Source: Coleofasciculus sp. FACHB-1120 (lineage in GTDB: Bacteria > Cyanobacteriota > Cyanobacteriia > Cyanobacteriales > FACHB-T130). Taken from it: a DNA stretch of 64,000 nucleotides. Positions 45,527-54,479 of this stretch are shown in pieces. A model generated the notes under the pieces. It saw only the letters and a list, made by a program, of their open reading frames with translations. It did no database searches and was not told where the DNA came from. Numbering within the stretch: position 1 is the first letter of the stretch; the number at the start of each line of letters is the position of its first letter. A program made the translations under genes and the position numbers. The DNA lies in contig NZ_JACJTV010000001.1 in NCBI RefSeq assembly GCF_014698845.1, positions 1 through 64,000 on the forward strand, given 5' to 3'.

Positions 45527-47209
45527 CTAGATACGGAGACTTGGGGAGCCGAATAAAACTTCCAGAGCGATCGCCTGAGCCGCTGGGATCTGCCCGTAAG
45601 AAAACACGCAAGGGATATGGGGGGGCAGATGGGGGAGAAACTGCTCTAGAAGATAAGGACTACCGTAAATGACTAGCGCTTGGAGTTCGGACTTTTCTAA
45701 TAGTTTTTTAAACAAGTCCTGAGCCAAGGGCGTCAAGCCAGCACTGCCTCGGAAAGGATTCCCACGGATGAAGAGCTGGAGTAGGGTCGGTTGGGCATCC
45801 AGACCCGATTTATGATAAAACACCCAGCCAGGAATTAAGGTGGTGTGGGGATCGAGCAGTTGGAGTTGATAGCCGTGCTGTTTTGGCAGAGCCACAGCCG
45901 GTGTCTGTCGATCGAGAAAATCACAATTCAGGGTGTCATCCACCACGATTAAGTTGCGTAAGTTCCCCTGACTGGGACGCAAAGGGGTTTCGCCATGAAC
46001 GACTAGGGACTCCCGCACGATGTTGGCAGCTGTGGCGAGGGCGTGTGGTTGAGCCAGTTGGAGGAGATGAGGTGGGAATGCAGAAGGCGCTTGTTGGACT
46101 TCAGGCGCGATCGCGCTTGCCTCTACGGGCGGCTGTGCTGTATCTGGTTGGACTTGGCGCTTAGCCGTCCAGATACGCTCAACAGAGGCACGAATTCGTG
46201 TCTCTGAAATGCGTCCCTGTGCCACTGCATCACACACCGCTTGGATAGCACCGGCAGGATCGACTGGCATCAGCAAAATATCCGCACCGGCTTCGACGGC
46301 TAAGACAGGGGCTTCATTGGCTCCATAGCGGTTGGCGATCGCTCCCATCACCAACGCATCGGTAACAATTAATCCCTCAAATCCTAGCTGTTGCCGTAGC
46401 AGTTGAGTCAAAATCGGGTGGGAAAGCGTGGCGGGGCGTTCGGCATCCCAAGCCGGGATCAGGAGATGGGCACTCATCACGGCATCTATACCGGAGGCGG
46501 TACCCGCGCCGATCGCTTCTTGAAACGGCAGTAACTCAATCTCAGCCAGTCGTGCCGAGGAATGGGACAAGACGGGCAAATCTAGATGGGAATCCACCGT
46601 CGTATCGCCATGTCCGGGAAAATGCTTAGCAGTCGTTAACACCGGATAAGCTTTCGCCCCCCGGATGAAAGCAGACGCCAGTTGAGTCACTTCCTCTGGG
46701 GTTTCGCCAAACGCCCGGACGTTAATCACTGGATTACTGGGATTGTTATTCACATCCACAACCGGCGCAAGCACCCAGTTGATGCCAATCGCTAGGGCTT
46801 CCGAGGCGATGATGCCTCCCATTTGTTCGGCGTATTCCAAGGCAAGAGAGGCATCTTTCCGGAACACTGCCCCGATAGCCATCGGTGGCGGAAACCAAGT
46901 TGCCCCAGAAAATCGTTGCCCGACACCTTCTTCAATATCAGCCGCGATCAGCAAGGGGATTTTTGCCCAGTCTTGGAGTTGTTGCGATCGCAGCGCTAAT
47001 TCTCCAGCACTGCCTCCCAACAAAATTACACCCCCGACGCCCAAATCCTGCACCCAGTGTTGCAGAACGGCCGCCGGTGGTTCCCACTCTGGATACTGAA
47101 TTTGGTGGTCGAACAGGTAGCCTGACGCCCGTACCACGACCATTTGCGCTACCTGTTCTGCCAGAGAGAGAGATTCCCACTCAGGCAGCAACTCTGCCAC
47201 AGATTTCAA
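45527..47209 (-). CDS. glycoside hydrolase family 3 N-terminal domain protein, NagZ-like
   Basis: The 560-residue protein has a GH3 barrel (about residues 15-345) with [16 protein letters not shown] and the nucleophile aspartate in [10 protein letters not shown], the pattern of beta-N-acetylhexosaminidases that recycle peptidoglycan muropeptides. A linker with [11 protein letters not shown] leads to a less conserved C-terminal domain (about 390-560). No signal peptide is seen, consistent with a cytoplasmic NagZ role. Its ATG overlaps the rbfA stop as ATGA, so translation is coupled to rbfA. Confidence 0.9.
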   Translation of the reverse strand: MKSVAELLPEWESLSLAEQVAQMVVVRASGYLFDHQIQYPEWEPPAAVLQHWVQDLGVGGVILLGGSAGELALRSQQLQDWAKIPLLIAADIEEGVGQRFSGATWFPPPMAIGAVFRKDASLALEYAEQMGGIIASEALAIGINWVLAPVVDVNNNPSNPVINVRAFGETPEEVTQLASAFIRGAKAYPVLTTAKHFPGHGDTTVDSHLDLPVLSHSSARLAEIELLPFQEAIGAGTASGIDAVMSAHLLIPAWDAERPATLSHPILTQLLRQQLGFEGLIVTDALVMGAIANRYGANEAPVLAVEAGADILLMPVDPAGAIQAVCDAVAQGRISETRIRASVERIWTAKRQVQPDTAQPPVEASAIAPEVQQAPSAFPPHLLQLAQPHALATAANIVRESLVVHGETPLRPSQGNLRNLIVVDDTLNCDFLDRQTPAVALPKQHGYQLQLLDPHTTLIPGWVFYHKSGLDAQPTLLQLFIRGNPFRGSAGLTPLAQDLFKKLLEKSELQALVIYGSPYLLEQFLPHLPPHIPCVFSYGQIPAAQAIALEVLFGSPSLRI

Positions 47210-47613
47210 TCTTCTGCCTCAACGATGTCTTCTTCTTCCACACTCTCAGCCGGACGGTCTTGATTGAGCTGATTCAGCAAAGTCAAGATGCGATCGCCTC
47301 TTTCCAGAGAACGATCTTCCTGAAACATTAACTCTGGCGTCCGACGCAGCCCCAATCGTTGACCGAGTTCGCTGCGGACAAAGCCAGTTGCTGCTTTTAA
47401 CCCAGCCATCGTTTCTACCTTTGCTTCCTCGGTGCCATAGATGCTGACGAAGATTTTAGCGTGTTGCAGGTCGCCTGACACATCCACATCGGTGACGCTA
47501 ACCATGCCAGCACCCACGCGATCATCTTTGACTTCGGTTAGCAGCATTTGGCTGATTTCGCGTTTTATCAGTGCGGCAACGCGAGAAACGCGGCGACTTG
47601 TAGCCATAATCAT
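47206..47613 (-). CDS. rbfA: ribosome-binding factor A
   Basis: The 135-residue protein contains [38 protein letters not shown] and [20 protein letters not shown], the KH-type fold of RbfA. It binds the 30S subunit during late 16S rRNA processing and helps growth in the cold. The third residue is also methionine, and starting there would be typical. It sits between DUF751 and the GH3 gene in one operon. Confidence 0.96.
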   Translation of the reverse strand: MIMATSRRVSRVAALIKREISQMLLTEVKDDRVGAGMVSVTDVDVSGDLQHAKIFVSIYGTEEAKVETMAGLKAATGFVRSELGQRLGLRRTPELMFQEDRSLERGDRILTLLNQLNQDRPAESVEEEDIVEAED

Positions 47614-47658
47614 CTGCTGCCTTTAAGACAGTGTGAGCAATGCTTTTACTCATCCTAC

Positions 47659-47886
47659 CTAAATCGGACTCACTCCCAGCATCGCCCGTAGGGTTAGGGT
47701 AATAAAAGTTAAGGCTGCCACCAGGAAGCTAATTAAAGCGATCGCGCTGATTCGATTTTGGAGCAGCGGTTTCAACCATCCAAAGGTATAAAAGAATACC
47801 CCTAGGATAATAGTGACAAAGTAGCGGGGGTAGCGAGAGATATTTTCCCAAAAGCCATCAAACATATTATTTAAAGTAGCCGACAC
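47659..47886 (-). CDS. ycf33: DUF751 family protein (Ycf33)
   Basis: A 75-residue protein with two membrane helices; MFDGFWENISRYPRYFVT and FTIL..LRAMLG-type ends match DUF751, the family that includes plastid Ycf33 and is restricted to phototrophs. Its function is unknown but a thylakoid role is presumed. The gene leads the DUF751-rbfA-GH3 unit with a 45-base gap to rbfA. Confidence 0.85.
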   Translation of the reverse strand: MSATLNNMFDGFWENISRYPRYFVTIILGVFFYTFGWLKPLLQNRISAIALISFLVAALTFITLTLRAMLGVSPI

Positions 47887-48228
47887 AAAAAGCGGCGATA
47901 AGTCACTGCATCTTAACTGGTAACATTTGTCTGCGAGTTCGACAAGATCGACATTGCCCCTAAACGGGGTTTCGTCGAGAGATGGTTCGCCAAGCGTCCG
48001 GTGGTAGCACGCTACTACCTGCCATATTTATGCAACCGCGACATATTAACTGATCACACATTGACTCATAACACATTGCCTGATAAGAGCGATCGCGTGC
48101 TTTTGTCGCGGTGATAGTCATTTTTTTCCTCTTGTCGAACCCGCTAGGGATTCTAAATTAAATTATATCCCCCCACTTCCACAACAACTGTTACAAACGC
48201 TTTAAATTTTTTAGATAGATGGAAGGCA
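47887..48228. other. 342-base gap between divergent ycf33 and Dam-type genes
   Basis: No gene is seen. GGTGGTAGC (48000-48008) and GCTACTACC (48011-48019 region) form a small hairpin, and one HIP1-type GCGATCGCG occurs near 48091. Confidence 0.35.
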
Positions 48229-49077
48229 ATGTCAACTCAGACGGCACCACAAGAAATAGCGCGTCCCTTTCTAAAATGGGCTGGTGGAAAAAGCCAGCTA
48301 ATTCAGCAATATATTCCCTATTTTCCCGCCAAATTTACAACTTACTATGAGCCATTTTTGGGCGGCGGCGCTCTTTTCTTTCATTTATTGCCAAAAGTAT
48401 CTATTTTGACGGATATTAATGCCGAGTTAGTCAATGTTTTTCGGTGTGTGAGGGATGAAGTAGAGCCGCTAATTGAATTCTTGCACCAGCATCAAATGAA
48501 TCACAGTAAGGAATATTATTACTGCGTCCGCTTGATGCAAGCTAGCACACCCCTAGAAAGAGCTGCCCGATTTATTTATCTCAACAAAACTTGCTTTAAC
48601 GGATTATATCGAGAAAACTCAAAAGGCGAATTTAATGTTCCGATTGGAAAATACAAAAATCCGAAAATTTGTAACGCAGCTTTACTTAGGTCAGTTTCCG
48701 CTGCACTTCAGAGTGCCCAGATAGATGTTAGACCTTTTGAAGCTGTTTTAGAATCTGCGTGGAACGCTGAAGATTTTGTTTTCTTTGACCCACCTTATTA
48801 TCCTCTAAGCCCTACCAGTAACTTTACCGCCTATAGCCGTAATTCTTTTAATGAAGCTGACCAAGTTAGGCTCAGGAATGTCTTTGTAGAACTGGCGAAC
48901 CGGGGTGTTAAAGTGATGCTTTCTAATTCTGACTGTCTGTTTATCCGAGAAATATATAGGGATTTCAAGATTTACGAGATATCAGCTTCCAGAATGATTA
49001 ACTCCAATGCTAAAAAAAGAGGCAAAATCTCTGAGTTGTTAATTGTTTCTTATGGAAAACATCTAATCCAATTATAA
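48229..49077 (+). CDS. dam: DNA adenine methyltransferase, Dam type
   Basis: The 282-residue enzyme has an N-terminal SAM motif PFLKWAGGKSQL and YEPFLGGGALFFHL, the target-recognition region with YLNKTCFNGLYR, and catalytic DPPYY at 187-191. This order is that of alpha-class N6-adenine methyltransferases recognising GATC. The HIP1 word GCGATCGC contains GATC, so HIP1 sites should be methylated by this orphan enzyme (DmtA-like). No restriction gene is adjacent. An SRAP gene follows 158 bases downstream. Confidence 0.9.
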   Translation: MSTQTAPQEIARPFLKWAGGKSQLIQQYIPYFPAKFTTYYEPFLGGGALFFHLLPKVSILTDINAELVNVFRCVRDEVEPLIEFLHQHQMNHSKEYYYCVRLMQASTPLERAARFIYLNKTCFNGLYRENSKGEFNVPIGKYKNPKICNAALLRSVSAALQSAQIDVRPFEAVLESAWNAEDFVFFDPPYYPLSPTSNFTAYSRNSFNEADQVRLRNVFVELANRGVKVMLSNSDCLFIREIYRDFKIYEISASRMINSNAKKRGKISELLIVSYGKHLIQL

Positions 49078-49140
49078 AAAAGAGATAATAAATTAAAGAA
49101 TCGGCACTATAATCTTTCTTTCCGCTTTATTAGTTTTTGT

Positions 49141-49146
49141 TATAAT
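49141..49146 (+). promoter_or_regulatory. candidate -10 box upstream of the SRAP gene
   Basis: TATAAT at 49141-49146 lies 90 bases before ATG 49236 in A/T-rich DNA. No good -35 hexamer was found at the expected distance. Confidence 0.35.
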
Positions 49147-49235
49147 AGTATGTATGTATCAATCGAACGTTAAAGTCGTAATCTCTCAATTGAAATAAGC
49201 TTACCACTTTGTAATTTACCGCGTGGGATAGAAGT

Positions 49236-49904
49236 ATGTGTGGAAGATTTACACAAAGTAAGTCCGCTGAGACAATCGCCCAAGCATTCCAGGTAAATAA
49301 TGTTCCTCTCCTGAAGCCTCGTTATAATATTGCGCCAACCCAGCTAGTACAGACAGTTTTACAAAATACCGAACAGTCTCAACGAGAGTTCAAAATGTTG
49401 CATTGGGGGCTGATTCCCCGTTGGGCAAAAGATCCAAAGATGGGAGCGAAACTGATTAATGCACGGGCGGAAACGGTGGCAGAAAAACCAGCTTTTCGGG
49501 CAGCTTTTAAACAACGGCGTTGCTTAGTAGTGGCGGATGGTTTTTATGAGTGGAAGCAGCAAGACGGGAAAAAGCAGCCATTTTATTGTCGAGTGAATGA
49601 TGGACAACCCTTCGCCTTTGCTGGTTTGTGGGAGCATTGGGAAGGAGAGGATGGCGAGGAAATAGATTCTTGCACGATTTTGACAACAGAACCCAATGAG
49701 GTAATGTACCCGATTCACAACCGAATGCCAGTCATTCTCGACCCAAAAGATTATGATTTGTGGTTGGATTCACAGGTGCAAAAGCCGGAGTTATTACAGC
49801 CTTTGTTGCGTCCATATTCAGCAGAAGAAATGGCGACTTATCCAGTCAGCACAAAGGTAAATAAACCAATGAATGATACGGCAGAGTTGATCAATAGCCT
49901 TTAA
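49236..49904 (+). CDS. SRAP-domain protein (YedK/HMCES type)
   Basis: The 222-residue protein begins MCGRF, leaving Cys2 as the N-terminal catalytic residue after methionine removal. RYNIAPTQ, HWGLIPRWAKDP, INARAETVAEKPAFR, DGFYEWKQ and HNRMPVIL complete the SRAP family pattern. SRAP proteins form a covalent bond with abasic sites in single-stranded DNA and shield them. The SOS-associated name comes from gene neighbourhoods; here the neighbour is a DNA methyltransferase gene. Confidence 0.95.
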   Translation: MCGRFTQSKSAETIAQAFQVNNVPLLKPRYNIAPTQLVQTVLQNTEQSQREFKMLHWGLIPRWAKDPKMGAKLINARAETVAEKPAFRAAFKQRRCLVVADGFYEWKQQDGKKQPFYCRVNDGQPFAFAGLWEHWEGEDGEEIDSCTILTTEPNEVMYPIHNRMPVILDPKDYDLWLDSQVQKPELLQPLLRPYSAEEMATYPVSTKVNKPMNDTAELINSL

Positions 49905-50084
49905 GCGATTTTAGGTGATCGCATTCTCAGGATAGTCAGGTGAGCATCGATCGCCTTACTCTCCAGTCTGCCTCCGCAAAAACTTCCAAAACTTCTGTCT
50001 TCCGGTAGAGAGCAGAAACCAGTCAAGCGTGAGCTATGCTGGCAGTGACTTCTATCGATCCCCAACCCTTTTAGGACAGCAGTT

Positions 50085-51176
50085 ATGCCAGAAAGTTTTT
50101 TACTTAGCCGCGTACTAATTCGCTTCAACGGCAAAGCTGATGAACCTCTTAGTGCAGATTTATCGGCGGCTGCTTTGACACCTGATGGAAGCTTGTGGGT
50201 AGGTTCTGATGAAACGAGAACGATTGAGCGCTTATCCCCTGTCAAGCCATATATTTTCGGCAAACATCAGCAATTTTTCGTTAAAGATTTCATCGATTTA
50301 TTCGATCCGGAAGGCGAAATCGATATTGAGGGAATGGATTATACAAACCATTATCTTTGGTTCATCGGTTCCCACAGTACAAAGCGGAAAAAAATGAAGG
50401 GCAAAGACCTTGAGAAGGATCTTGATAAACTAGCAACCATAAAGTTTGAGGCAAACCGTTATTTACTCGCCCGTATTCCTGTAGTAGACGGTGAATTATC
50501 TAAATCCGTCTCGCATCCAGAACAGCCGGATAAAAAACTAACAGCAGCCTGTCTGCAAAAGATAGAAAATAGTAACGTCCTGATAGAAGCACTCAAAGAA
50601 GATCGGCACTTAGGGCCATTTCTAACAACTTCTATTCCCTCGAAAGAAAATGGATTTGATATCGAAGGCTTAGCGATTCGGGGAGACCGGATTTTTATCG
50701 GCTTGCGGGGTCCCGTACTGAGAGGCTGGGCAATTATTTTAGAGGTAGAAGTTGCAGAAACAGCGCCAGGAATTTTAACGTTGAAGAAAATTGGGAAAGA
50801 TGGGCAGCAATACAAAAAACATTTTGTAGAGTTGAATGGGTTAGGTGTGCGGGAACTGTGTCTGGATGGTGAAGACTTGATCATTTTAGCGGGACCCACG
50901 ATGGATCTAGAAGGTTCGCTGAGAGTCTTCCGCCTAAAAAATGCCTTAGAGCGTGATGAAAACAGCGTATCTTGGCAGAAAGAGGGAGAGTTAGAAGTTT
51001 TGTTTGACTTGCCTTTCAGATTTGGTTCAGACCATGCGGAAGGGTTGGCACTGTTTCCCTGCTTAGGGCAACCAAATTCTCTGATGGTGGTTTATGATTC
51101 TCCTGATGAGAATAGAGTCGTGAAGCCGAATGGTATTTTTGCAGATGTCTTCAGTCTGAAGTCTCTACCTAGTTAA
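50085..51176 (+). CDS. DUF3616 domain protein
   Basis: The 363-residue protein is a probable beta-propeller: SAAALTPDGSLWVGSDE, IEGMDYTNHYLWFIGSHS, FDIEGLAIRGDRIFIGLRGPVLRG and HAEGLALFP form repeating blade-like strands. These match DUF3616, whose function is unknown. No signal peptide is visible. The central region 100-145 is Lys/Asp-rich. ATG 50085 is a normal start without a strong Shine-Dalgarno. Confidence 0.83.
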   Translation: MPESFLLSRVLIRFNGKADEPLSADLSAAALTPDGSLWVGSDETRTIERLSPVKPYIFGKHQQFFVKDFIDLFDPEGEIDIEGMDYTNHYLWFIGSHSTKRKKMKGKDLEKDLDKLATIKFEANRYLLARIPVVDGELSKSVSHPEQPDKKLTAACLQKIENSNVLIEALKEDRHLGPFLTTSIPSKENGFDIEGLAIRGDRIFIGLRGPVLRGWAIILEVEVAETAPGILTLKKIGKDGQQYKKHFVELNGLGVRELCLDGEDLIILAGPTMDLEGSLRVFRLKNALERDENSVSWQKEGELEVLFDLPFRFGSDHAEGLALFPCLGQPNSLMVVYDSPDENRVVKPNGIFADVFSLKSLPS

Positions 51177-51298
51177 CTTTCAGGGACACGTCAATGCCGT
51201 GTCCCTACAAACAATTTGTATTGCACGCTCATTGAGAACCTCGATAATCGCTAACGGGGTTGGGGATTATTCGCCATTTGCAAAAGCGGAAAATGTGA

Positions 51299-51368
51299 AC
51301 TGACAAGTCAGCACTAGGCTAACGCCTCGCTTCGCTGTTTTCATGCCCAAAGGGCTGTACGCGATCGC
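51299..51368 (+). repeat. 70-bp dispersed repeat, copy A
   Basis: This stretch, from ACTGACAAGTCAG through CTGTTTTCATGCCC to GTACGCGATCGC, is nearly identical to the reverse complement of 59605-59674. It lies in the gap after the DUF3616 gene and is non-coding. Confidence 0.75.
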
Positions 51369-51410
51369 TTCCTTCGCATAACAGCCACTCAGGCAAGGGG
51401 AAATCGCTTG

Positions 51411-52442
51411 TTAGGATTTGTTTTTCATCCCATGAATGCGCGTCACGATTAACCCGCCACCGACAGCACCCAATATAATTCCACCTACTGCAATAGTGGG
51501 TTCAACAGTGGTCTCAGAGACAGTAGTTTGAGAGCTAGAAACTGCGCGAGGTTCGAGCGTAGATTTTAGCGCTGGGAAGGCTAACTCTACAAATAACTTA
51601 TGGGCAGCAGTCGTGGGATGAATGCTGTCCCAAAATAAATATTCGTTTGGATTGTTACATATTTTGGCTCTGCTAACGCAGGCGTTGGTTACATTCGTGA
51701 AACCGAATTTTTTTGGATTGTTAGTGACTTGATTATAAAGAGAATTGACATCAAGATAGGTGATTTTGGTATCGGCATTGAGTTGCTGACGCAAGCCGTT
51801 GAGGGATGCGGCTAATCCAGAGTTGTGCTTCTTTGTTAAAACGTTGAGGGACTCAGAACGTTGAGTTGTGCGCGTGCCGGGAAGCTTTCCTAAATCTGGT
51901 AAGTTAACGACTACGATATTTTTTGCACCCGCTGCGGAGAGGGACTTCACCGCGATCGCTAAATTGTTGATTGGCACGGTAGAGTCGGTAGCGCCTCTTA
52001 GGTAATCATTTGCACCAGCCCATACAACATACAGAGCCTTCGGGTTAGCAGAGGAATGGGTTGCTTTGAAGCTCTCGATTTGTGCCAGCAATCCTGGGGT
52101 AATCTGCCTAGAATTGCCTGTGGTAGCACCTCCGTAGGCGAAGTTCGTCTCTGTACTAGATTTTAATTTCAGCTTAGAGGCGAGATAATCTGCCCAAACA
52201 GGACCATTGGAATAGCGTCCTTGAAAGTAGGGTGGGCTTGGGGGATATTGCCCGTTGGTAGCCTCTAATACATTGCCAACATCGGAGAGGCTATCTCCAA
52301 AAACATAAATTTGATTAAGATTTTGTGCCGAAACCGCATTCGGAAATCCCAAAACGCCGAAGAGCGTGAGAAGCGCAAGGACGCACCTAGGCTTTGCGAT
52401 CGCTGCTTTGGCACTCGCCATGCACAACTTTTTCATGAACAT
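51411..52442 (-). CDS. secreted GDSL-type (SGNH) esterase/lipase
   Basis: The 343-residue protein has a signal peptide (hydrophobic stretch about 21-39 ending NAVSA), then block I YVFGDSLSDVGNV with the catalytic serine, block III WAGANDYLRG and block V FWDSIHPTTAAH with the Asp-His pair. A hydrophobic C-terminal segment (GGIILGAVGGGLIVT) followed by basic residues could anchor it in a membrane. This resembles the outer-surface SGNH lipases of cyanobacteria. The substrate is unknown. Confidence 0.9.
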   Translation of the reverse strand: MFMKKLCMASAKAAIAKPRCVLALLTLFGVLGFPNAVSAQNLNQIYVFGDSLSDVGNVLEATNGQYPPSPPYFQGRYSNGPVWADYLASKLKLKSSTETNFAYGGATTGNSRQITPGLLAQIESFKATHSSANPKALYVVWAGANDYLRGATDSTVPINNLAIAVKSLSAAGAKNIVVVNLPDLGKLPGTRTTQRSESLNVLTKKHNSGLAASLNGLRQQLNADTKITYLDVNSLYNQVTNNPKKFGFTNVTNACVSRAKICNNPNEYLFWDSIHPTTAAHKLFVELAFPALKSTLEPRAVSSSQTTVSETTVEPTIAVGGIILGAVGGGLIVTRIHGMKNKS

Positions 52443-52714
52443 CCGCAGATCCGATTAGAGTTATCACCAGCCGCTTTCTCCTTGTAGCAAAGTTTCTGGA
52501 AGATGGCTGAGCGAGTAGCGATCGCTTTCCAGACTGTGCTTGTCATCTGCAATCCATGCATAAACGCGATCGCGCTTATGCTCAGGGACTTTCAAGGCTT
52601 TACCCTAACTCATGTTTCAAAAATGTAACTTTAGCTACTTTTTACTCAAAATGTCATTAAAATATGACTTATACGGTCTTACCCCGCACCCGTTCTATCA
52701 GCAGAGGTTGTCTT

Positions 52715-52912
52715 ATGCCAGAACTTATCTGTACTGTTCCCGTTCCTAAAACCCCACAAGAATTGGAACAAGCCGTTGAGCAATACATAACTAGCGATAT
52801 CAGCGGTACTGAACTCATTTGTAAGTGGCAAGCCATCCGCGATGCTTCCCTAGATCAAGACTTTTGCGTGCCTACTGATAGCGACCAAGTTGCAGGCGGA
52901 GACAGCTATTAA
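52715..52912 (+). CDS. 65-residue protein of unknown function
   Basis: ATG 52715 with AGAGG seven bases upstream begins MPELICTVPVPKTPQELEQA; the product is acidic and ends DSDQVAGGDSY. A longer frame from 52664 exists, but the added residues look unlike coding sequence. The Gly-Gly near the C-terminus does not, alone, indicate a peptide-export leader. No partner genes for a RiPP system are nearby. Downstream 52913-53169 is empty. Confidence 0.5.
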   Translation: MPELICTVPVPKTPQELEQAVEQYITSDISGTELICKWQAIRDASLDQDFCVPTDSDQVAGGDSY

Positions 52913-53169
52913 GTTGCGTTTATTGACACGGTTTGGGTGCCCCAAGCACCCAAACCAGACATTTATTAATACTTTTTCAAGGCTTGGTAGATATTAGGTG
53001 TTGCACATCAGAAATTAGGGATAGGACATCGCACCACTCTCAATGACAAAAGTGACGCTCTTGGATGTTATCGAGATAAAGGGTTACATATTTCTAGAGG
53101 AAGGTGAGAGCAATTACTGTAAGTTCTGCAATAACTATTGAATTATCAAACTTCTGCTATTCGCTGCAA

Positions 53170-54009
53170 CTACTGCATGTTACATTTTGTGATTTTTGAG
53201 AAGAGAGAAGGTAGTATAGCCCTGCGTGCCTTCCAATGACCATCAGGTCCAGAGCGCACTTTTGTTAGAGTATATTCGACTTCCCACAATCCCTCCAAAT
53301 AATCGCGAGATACACCAAACTCCAGACTTGGAAGATGCCCTTTAGGAGCATAAATAGAGTTTTGTACCCTTACAATCCAAGAGCATTTTACACGCCATCC
53401 TACAGTATCTCCAAAACGCTGAAAAATCTTCAAATCTGATTCGTTGCTACTCACAAGAGCCTGCCAGATGTACTTCTGTACACTAAAGCCGAATCGCCCG
53501 TTGCTGTATTTTACCCAGAGTTCGTTGATGGTATGTAGGTCTTCACACGGGAAATTTTTGATGTTTTCTTTGAGAAGCCAGCCATTCTCTTCTCGACCGG
53601 ATATTTTCAACATGATAATATCGGTTTTCCGATCAGCTTTTTGCCATTCACCTGCTTTTAATAGAGCCTCTAGTCGAGTGTAGTCTACTCTCCTTTCAGA
53701 AGTCCGCTCGGTTTGTAAGGTAATTTGCGCTTCAAGGGGTATGGATAAGGCATCAGCCGATGCTCTTATATCAAAGTCACTGTATTCGTCAGTTATTTTC
53801 TGTAATTCTTGTTCTGTGACTCCTAAACCCTGTGCAATCTTCTGACGCTTATCTTTTCTAGGTTCTTCAATATGACCATTGACAAGCTTGCTAACGTAGC
53901 TAGTCTGTAGCTTGGTTCGTTTGGCAAACTCTCGCTGACTCAGATTTTTTTTTCTGAGCAACTTTTTAAGAGCAGCTCCAAATAACTTAGATTTCTCGGG
54001 CTTGTACAT
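53170..54009 (-). CDS. XRE-type HTH transcriptional regulator fused to a GUN4 domain
   Basis: Residues about 8-65 are an XRE helix-turn-helix (LKKLLRKKNLSQREFAKRT, then YVSKLVNGHIEEPRKDKR). Residues about 107-252 are a GUN4 domain: DYTRLEALLKAGEWQKADRKT, FPCEDLHTINELWVKYSNGRFGFSVQ, FGDTVGWRV and APKGHLPSLEF. GUN4 binds protoporphyrin IX and Mg-protoporphyrin and helps Mg-chelatase. The fusion therefore suggests DNA binding controlled by tetrapyrroles, which is inference. Two palindromes lie directly upstream. The gene diverges from a small membrane protein. Confidence 0.88.
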   Translation of the reverse strand: MYKPEKSKLFGAALKKLLRKKNLSQREFAKRTKLQTSYVSKLVNGHIEEPRKDKRQKIAQGLGVTEQELQKITDEYSDFDIRASADALSIPLEAQITLQTERTSERRVDYTRLEALLKAGEWQKADRKTDIIMLKISGREENGWLLKENIKNFPCEDLHTINELWVKYSNGRFGFSVQKYIWQALVSSNESDLKIFQRFGDTVGWRVKCSWIVRVQNSIYAPKGHLPSLEFGVSRDYLEGLWEVEYTLTKVRSGPDGHWKARRAILPSLFSKITKCNMQ

Positions 54010-54011
54010 TA

Positions 54012-54030
54012 AAATTCAACCGTTGAATTT
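54012..54030. promoter_or_regulatory. 19-bp palindrome at the start of the HTH-GUN4 gene
   Basis: AAATTCAAC (54012-54020) and GTTGAATTT (54022-54030) are perfect complements about one central base, starting three bases upstream of the ATG. The position suits autorepression by an XRE protein. Confidence 0.5.
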
Positions 54031-54048
54031 AACTGTCGTTTGGTAGTT

Positions 54049-54065
54049 GAAGATTTGCAATCTTC
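54049..54065. promoter_or_regulatory. 17-bp palindrome in the divergent promoter
   Basis: GAAGATT (54049-54055) and AATCTTC (54059-54065) flank three bases between the two divergent genes. It is a second possible operator, with a different sequence from the first. Confidence 0.4.
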
Positions 54066-54120
54066 CTGGCAAACCCAACATGAATTTAGGATAGGGCTTG
54101 TAAACAACTGAGGCAACTCA

Positions 54121-54282
54121 ATGAGAACCCAAACAACAGCCCAATATCCCGTAGAAGTCCCGGCTACTCCGGTCATACTTCCGCCTTTCCAGGGAGATAG
54201 TACCTTTTGGACTATTGTAGCGATCGCTATTCTAGTAAAGGTACTTTTAGGAAATTTACCTCCTAGCAAATCATGCAAGTAA
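54121..54282 (+). CDS. 53-residue small membrane protein
   Basis: ATG 54121, preceded by TGAGG, opens a 53-codon frame. A Pro/Thr-rich N-terminus (EVPATPVILPPF) is followed by a hydrophobic helix (FWTIVAIAILVKVLLGNL) and a short polar tail ending SCK. No family is recognised. It is divergent from the HTH-GUN4 gene with a 111-base shared control region and ends before a stem-loop, which supports it as a real transcription unit. A one-helix protein could belong to a thylakoid complex, but this is speculation. Confidence 0.55.
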   Translation: MRTQTTAQYPVEVPATPVILPPFQGDSTFWTIVAIAILVKVLLGNLPPSKSCK

Positions 54283-54298
54283 AATTCATGAAGTTAAT

Positions 54299-54331
54299 GG
54301 GCGACTAAGACTAAGTGAGGGGCAGTCGCCC
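54299..54331 (+). terminator. stem-loop after the 53-residue gene
   Basis: GGGCGACT (54299-54306) pairs with AGTCGCCC (54324-54331) around a 17-base loop, followed by a short T run. Confidence 0.5.
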
Positions 54332-54428
54332 TTTGAGTCTCCCAATTGCTAGTCAAAAGCGCGATCGGGGACATCATCTGTTGAAATAATCTTCATGCCT
54401 CCACCTCACAAGTGATCGCTCCCACAAA

Positions 54429-54456
54429 AAACTCCCCCGGCTATCCAAGGGAGTTT
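54429..54456 (-). terminator. terminator of the cytochrome P450 gene
   Basis: AAACTCCC (54429-54436) and GGGAGTTT (54449-54456) pair perfectly; read on the minus strand the stem is followed by a run of T, 24 bases past the stop. Confidence 0.65.
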
Positions 54457-54479
54457 GTGTTTAAATCCTTAAAACCTAA

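Noticed and set aside
52715-52912. RiPP precursor based on a C-terminal Gly-Gly
   Set aside because: No modification enzyme, peptidase or transporter gene is adjacent.
54009-54278. 89-codon minus-strand frame upstream of HTH-GUN4
   Set aside because: It lies antisense to the 53-residue gene and covers the palindromes; composition is poor.
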